A DNA stretch of 64,000 nucleotides from Caproicibacterium sp. BJN0003 (GTDB taxonomy: Bacteria; Bacillota; Clostridia; Oscillospirales; Acutalibacteraceae), in the NCBI RefSeq assembly GCF_026314295.1, contig NZ_CP111108.1:496001-560000 (forward strand), given 5' to 3'. Below are positions 60,748 to 64,000 of this stretch, piece by piece (position 1 is the stretch's first letter; the number at the start of each line of letters is the position of its first letter). The position numbers and the translations under genes were made by a program. The notes beneath the pieces are model-generated. The model saw only the letters and a list, made by a program, of their open reading frames with translations. It had not been told where the DNA came from and searched no databases.

Positions 60748-60781
60748 AAAAAGTACGGGGAAGAAATTCTCCGTACTTTTT
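60748..60781 (+). terminator. Terminator after cytidylate-kinase-like gene 2
   Basis: AAAAAGTACGG pairs with CCGTACTTTTT. Confidence 0.85.
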
Positions 60782-60864
60782 AGGTCGATTTGAATTTTTG
60801 CAGCTTTTCAAGTCAATTAAAAAGTGATAAAATTTTTAAAAAGAATTGAGAAAGAGGAAATTTT

Positions 60865-61284
60865 ATGAAGAGCATTATAAATAAAGAATTGACGCCGCAG
60901 GGAAAAGAAATTCGTCAAAAAGTTTTTGTGGAAGAACAGGGCTTTCAAAAGGAATATGATGAGATCGATTTAACGGCAGAACATTTAGTTTTATATGATG
61001 GAGATATCCCGAAAGCAGTGGGCAGAATGTTTCGTGAAAATCCTCAAAAGCCAGTTTATACAATTGGCAGAATTGCGGTTTTAAAGGAATTTCGGGGAGA
61101 AGGTCTTGGAAAGGTAGTCGTAGAAGAATTAGAGCAGAAAGCTAAAAAAGAAGGCGGTACCGCGATTAAACTTTCTGCGCAATGTAGAGTGCAGAAGTTT
61201 TATGAAAAGCTTAATTACCGCGCAGTCGGAGATGTTTTTTATGATGAATTTTGTCCGCATATTTGTATGACAAAAGAATTGTAA
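60865..61284 (+). CDS. GNAT family N-acetyltransferase (YjcF/ElaA-like)
   Basis: 139-residue acetyl-CoA-dependent acetyltransferase. It shows the subgroup's IRQKVFVEEQGFQKEYDEID near residue 16, HLVLYDG, the CoA-binding loop RGEGLGKVVVEEL (about 82) and the FYEKLNY end motif. Acceptor unknown. GAAAGAGGAA precedes the start. Single gene with its own terminator. Confidence 0.9.
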   Translation: MKSIINKELTPQGKEIRQKVFVEEQGFQKEYDEIDLTAEHLVLYDGDIPKAVGRMFRENPQKPVYTIGRIAVLKEFRGEGLGKVVVEELEQKAKKEGGTAIKLSAQCRVQKFYEKLNYRAVGDVFYDEFCPHICMTKEL

Positions 61285-61300
61285 AATAAATTTTGATAAA

Positions 61301-61340
61301 CAAAAGCCTGACTTTGCGAAAGCAAAGTCAGGCTTTTGTA
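61301..61340 (+). terminator. Terminator after the GNAT gene
   Basis: CAAAAGCCTGACTTTGC pairs with GCAAAGTCAGGCTTTTG around GAAA. Confidence 0.94.
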
Positions 61341-61353
61341 AAAAGGAGAAATA

Positions 61354-61449
61354 ATGAAAAAGAGGTTAATATATAGAAAACCAATTTCTTGGTCTTATTG
61401 TTTGTCTGTGCATCTGCCTGGTTGGTATTCCAGAAAGCCCGGCGGTTAG
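61354..61449 (+). pseudogene. Possible broken small membrane-protein gene
   Basis: AAAAGGAG stands 6 bp before an ATG that opens a 31-codon basic frame. One base out of phase, from about 61388 to 61475, the sequence reads a hydrophobic stretch (QFLGLIVCLCICLVGIP) ending in a stop. Joined, the two parts would make a small single-pass membrane protein, which suggests a frameshifted gene. It could also be chance. The remaining bases up to 61572 show nothing else I recognise. Confidence 0.3.
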
Positions 61450-61572
61450 CACAGTGTTTTATAATTTCTTTTAAAAATCTTTTTCTTTGAAACTGTTTAT
61501 AGTATAGGAAAAGGATATGTCCTGAATTTTAACAGGATTCGAACTTCTGGTAAATCTTAAGTGATGGTTATG

Positions 61573-61612
61573 TGAAAAAAAGCCCCATCGGTTTTTCGAT
61601 GGAGCCTTTTTT
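61573..61612 (-). terminator. Terminator after cotJC
   Basis: Minus-strand GGCTCCATCG pairs with CGATGGGGC, with T-runs on both sides. It lies at the cotJC stop. Confidence 0.9.
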
Positions 61613-62128
61613 TTAACGGTCAAATTCGGGATTAAAAGCATAAAAGTTTTTGGAATCCAAACGGTCGGTAGCGATGCGCAGCCCTTCTCCGAAACGCTGA
61701 AAATGAACGATTTCACGGGCACGCAGGAATTTGATTGGATCCCGGACATCCGGGTCGTCTGCAAAACGCAGAATGTTTTCATAAGTCGTACGAGCTTTTT
61801 GCTCTGCAGCAAGGTTTTCGTGCAGATCCGTTACCATATCGCCTGCGACAGAGAAAGTCGCCGCACTAAATGGGTTTCCACTGGCATCTATTGGATAAAT
61901 TCCCGTGGTATGGTCTACAAAATAAGCGTCATAACCGGCCTTCTTAATTTCTTCTGGAGTTAGGTTACGCGTAAGCTGATACACAATGGTACTGACCATC
62001 TCGAGATGAGCTAATTCTTCGGTACCAATATCTGTAAGAATCGCCTTGAGCTCTGGATAGGGCATGGTGTATCTTTGGGAGAGGTAACGCAGTGATGCGC
62101 CAAGTTCTCCATGAGGTCCACCATACTT
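61613..62128 (-). pseudogene. cotJC: 3' part of spore coat/manganese-catalase-like protein CotJC, separated from its start by an inserted element
   Basis: About 171 codons match CotJC from YGGPHGELGASLRYLSQRY to the end, with the ferritin-like EExxH (GTEELAHLEM) and FLRAREIVHFQRFGE metal ligands intact. Complete CotJC proteins begin roughly 25-30 residues earlier. Here homology stops at 62128, where the recombinase gene's 3' end takes over. The frame stays open further upstream but in recombinase sequence, without family similarity or a ribosome site. The 3' part shows no decay, so the gene may be whole again after the element is excised. The CotJ proteins form part of the inner spore coat. 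Confidence 0.88.
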
Positions 62129-62145
62129 CAAAATGTGATCATTAA
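62110..62145. other. Probable attachment-site junction of a serine-recombinase element in cotJC
   Basis: The point where cotJC homology ends (about 62128) lies 14 bp from the recombinase stop codon (62142). Serine integrases usually leave their gene next to one att site, so the crossover core is expected here. The partner site and the cotJC 5' end should lie beyond the right edge. Confidence 0.65.
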
Positions 62146-63584
62146 AGGGAATAAAAGATTTGGACAGATTCAGACGCTCGATCAAAGACAATATGATCGA
62201 TAAAAGTACGCAAAATCCGATTTCCTTCATTGGGTGGTAAAGATTCACATTGTTGAAGATTTTTAAGTGCTTTCTTACAAAAAGCTTTGTGCTGGGATTC
62301 GGAAATCTTAATAATGGGAGCGATAGAAAGTTTTGCTTTTAATTTTTTAATTTCAGACGTGATTTTCTGTTTGTTTTCTTGATATTCTTTCAGAGTGTCA
62401 ATGCCGGCAGCATAGGACGCCTTAACACGATTAAGCTTGCGCTGTTCCTGCTCGATTTTGCTTTGAATCATAGAATTGTCAAATCCATCAGGCTTTATAT
62501 TTTTATGCTGAAGAGAAAAAGCTTCGTGAGTTAGCTCATATTTGATTTCAGAAAAGATGATTTTGTGTATTTTATCATTACTGATATAGTGTGACTGTAC
62601 ACAGCGGCTGTGCGTGTAATTGGTGCACTGCAGTCCGCCTTTTTTTCCGCCGCTGACTGGAGACATAGTAGCACCACATGCACTGCATTTAATCAGTCCG
62701 CAAAATAGATTGCCGGCAGGCTTACTGCTGTGGGCATAATGACCATACAGATTGCTGATCGTTTTTACCCGATTTTGGGCGGCTTGCCATTGCTTTTCCG
62801 ACATAATGGGTTCTTGGCCTCCATCTACAATTTTTGATTTTGTTTTATAGTAATCTATTTCTTTTCCGGTAGGATTCCATCGGATTTTTCCGATGTAAAC
62901 CGGATTTTGTATCACATAGCGAATGGTGCGGCTTTCCCACAAGTTGCCCCGGCGCGTTTTAATACCTTGCGCATTGAGGTTAAGAGCAATCTGCTTGTAT
63001 CCATCGCCGGCTAAGAAACGCTCGAAAATGTATTGAACAACTGGAGCAGCTTGGGGGTCAATCATGAGTTTTCCTGTGCCTTTTGGCATTACATATCCGA
63101 AAGGCGCGGCTGATACTGGTTTACCGCGCTGAAAGCGTTCGGTCATTCCGCGCATTACTTCTCCGGAAAGCCGAGTAGAATAATAGCCGTCCATCCATTC
63201 GATAATGCGCTCAATTAACCCGCCGAAGTCACTATCTAAAATTGGCTCCGAAACGCTGACAACGGAAATATTACGTTCCTTTTTTAAAAGGGACTTATAG
63301 ACGATCGATTCTTCTTGATTTCGTGCAAACCTGGAAAATTTCCAAACAAGAATCGTAGAAATATTGGAATCTTTTTTTCGAGCGGTCGCAATCATGCGCT
63401 GAAATTCCGGACGTTTAGCAGCCGAGCGGCCCGAGATCCCTTCTTTTTCACGAAAAACGTATTCTGTCGGAACGATCATGTCGTTATGTTTTGCATAGTC
63501 TAGTATTTTTTCTAGCTGAGAGTCGGGGGAAAATTCCAGCTGGTCATCAGTTGATACACGGATGTAAGCTGCGGCAATTTTCAT
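62142..63584 (-). CDS. Large serine recombinase (site-specific integrase/excisionase)
   Basis: 480-residue large serine recombinase. The N-terminal resolvase domain has catalytic Ser11 in AAYIRVSTDDQ and the conserved arginines in WKFSRFARNQEE. The recombinase domain (PFGYVMPKG..., about 165-265) is followed by a zinc-ribbon with CGLIKCSACG and CTNYTHSRC near 300-335, a coiled coil at about 365-420 and a short C-terminal tail. It lies in the same direction as cotJC and ends at the junction. Relatives integrate phages and excise skin-like elements from sporulation genes during spore formation. Confidence 0.94.
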   Translation of the reverse strand: MKIAAAYIRVSTDDQLEFSPDSQLEKILDYAKHNDMIVPTEYVFREKEGISGRSAAKRPEFQRMIATARKKDSNISTILVWKFSRFARNQEESIVYKSLLKKERNISVVSVSEPILDSDFGGLIERIIEWMDGYYSTRLSGEVMRGMTERFQRGKPVSAAPFGYVMPKGTGKLMIDPQAAPVVQYIFERFLAGDGYKQIALNLNAQGIKTRRGNLWESRTIRYVIQNPVYIGKIRWNPTGKEIDYYKTKSKIVDGGQEPIMSEKQWQAAQNRVKTISNLYGHYAHSSKPAGNLFCGLIKCSACGATMSPVSGGKKGGLQCTNYTHSRCVQSHYISNDKIHKIIFSEIKYELTHEAFSLQHKNIKPDGFDNSMIQSKIEQEQRKLNRVKASYAAGIDTLKEYQENKQKITSEIKKLKAKLSIAPIIKISESQHKAFCKKALKNLQQCESLPPNEGNRILRTFIDHIVFDRASESVQIFYSL

Positions 63585-63887
63585 AGAATCACCTTCTAAT
63601 CATTTTCTGATGTTTTAATAATGATTTTTATTGCTTATTTAAAAGTATGTTATTGAAGTTGGAGAATTTCTTCCTTTAAAAATACGATTTCATTCTAGAA
63701 TCAATGCAGAGGACTGCTAGATTTTAAAAGGATGCGGTCGTCGCTTTGGAAACATTGAAGGAAAAAAACATATTATCATAATAGCGGATGACGGATAGAT
63801 TACCATGACATCTAGTCCAGCCCTTTGAGGCTGGTTTTTGTCTAATATAAGTATGGAGGTAAATAAAATCATTAGGGGGCATTTTGA
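63585..63887. other. Region between recombinase and FG-GAP gene
   Basis: About 300 bp without a supported gene. It contains the recombinase start region (AAGGTGAT as ribosome site), a plus-strand terminator at 63815-63841 and a possible weak promoter TTGAAG/TAATAG near 63757-63786. Confidence 0.5.
63815..63841 (+). terminator. Hairpin terminator upstream of the FG-GAP gene
   Basis: CCAGCC pairs with GGCTGG, followed by TTTTTG. No complete gene ends here, so it may attenuate the downstream gene or end a short RNA. Confidence 0.7.
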
Positions 63888-64000
63888 ATGAGCATATTTT
63901 TTCAGCCTGCCGTGTTTTATCCTGCCGGGTCTTCTCCTTATGGGATTACGGCTGCTGATTTTAATGGCGACGGGTATCTTGATTTAGCAATCACAGATAT
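63888..64000 (+). CDS. FG-GAP/VCBS-repeat protein, start only (runs off the window)
   Basis: Begins ATG at 63888 with AGGGGG 9 bp upstream. After SIFFQPAVFYPAGSSPYGI the protein reads TAADFNGDGYLDLAITD, a calcium-binding FG-GAP/VCBS repeat of a beta-propeller. No signal peptide is evident in the first 20 residues. It is on the recombinase side of the cotJC junction and so is probably cargo of the element. Only 37 codons are visible. Confidence 0.75.
   Translation, partial: MSIFFQPAVFYPAGSSPYGITAADFNGDGYLDLAITD

Noticed and set aside
62129-62248. Upstream in-frame extension of the cotJC frame, giving an apparent 211-residue protein
   Set aside because: These codons lie inside the recombinase gene in another frame, have no CotJC similarity and no ribosome site; the real N-terminus is elsewhere.
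1-64000. CRISPR array, rRNA operon or insertion sequence
   Set aside because: No regularly spaced direct repeats, rRNA segments or transposase genes were seen anywhere in the window; the only recombination gene is the serine recombinase.

Overview
The window comes from a low-to-mid GC, spore-forming Gram-positive anaerobe of the class Clostridia, most likely an Oscillospirales (Ruminococcaceae-type) species. Supporting evidence is AGGAGG-type ribosome binding sites on nearly every gene, sporulation genes (yqfC, yqfD, a YlbJ-like gene, a split cotJC), pyruvate formate-lyase, ECF-type vitamin transporters, a CIRCE element and the gene order phoH-ybeY-dgkA-era-recO. The species cannot be fixed from sequence reading alone. 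Left part (1-20.8 kb): a truncated MATE exporter; a purine-nucleoside/5-methylthioribose salvage set (class II aldolase divergent from punA-mtnA-amidohydrolase); folT behind a THF riboswitch; an orphan promoter-to-terminator transcription unit; a seven-gene operon encoding a PilT ATPase, a GspF platform protein, four single-pass membrane proteins and a transglutaminase-like protein; a PAS-GGDEF diguanylate cyclase; a VOC protein; tRNA-Arg(CCG); pflA-pflB behind a ZTP (pfl) riboswitch; yjdF behind a yjdF-type leader; and the niacin regulator/transporter pair niaR-niaX. Middle part (20.9-37.7 kb): conserved housekeeping genes, namely yqfC, yqfD, phoH, ybeY, dgkA, era, yqzL-like, recO, mutS2, ylxM, ffh, rpsP, khpA, rimM, trmD, ptsH, uvrC, rsmD, coaD, a coiled-coil protein and a MerR regulator. 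Division and cell-wall part (37.8-50 kb): mraZ-rsmH-ftsL-PASTA PBP-mraY-ftsW-murG-murA-ftsQ-ftsZ, a dcw cluster without the mur ligases and without ftsA. Right part (50-64 kb): an orphan class I fumarase beta subunit, a cation diffusion facilitator, htpG under CIRCE, a GyrI-like protein, a sirtuin, a DUF1540-like protein, the CoA group (coaBC, panT, coaX), two divergent cytidylate-kinase-like paralogues around a 32-residue membrane protein gene, and a GNAT protein. At the right edge the 3' part of the spore-coat gene cotJC is joined directly to a large serine recombinase gene and then to an FG-GAP/VCBS-repeat gene that runs off the window. This looks like the end of a skin-like element that splits cotJC. 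Several parts fit together. One-carbon supply is sensed twice: THF controls folate uptake, and ZTP controls formate production by PFL. Radical-SAM chemistry (the PFL activase is in the window) makes 5'-deoxyadenosine, which the aldolase/MtnA set could recycle. Folate, niacin and pantothenate are each served by a dedicated ECF S-component, which suggests dependence on imported vitamins.
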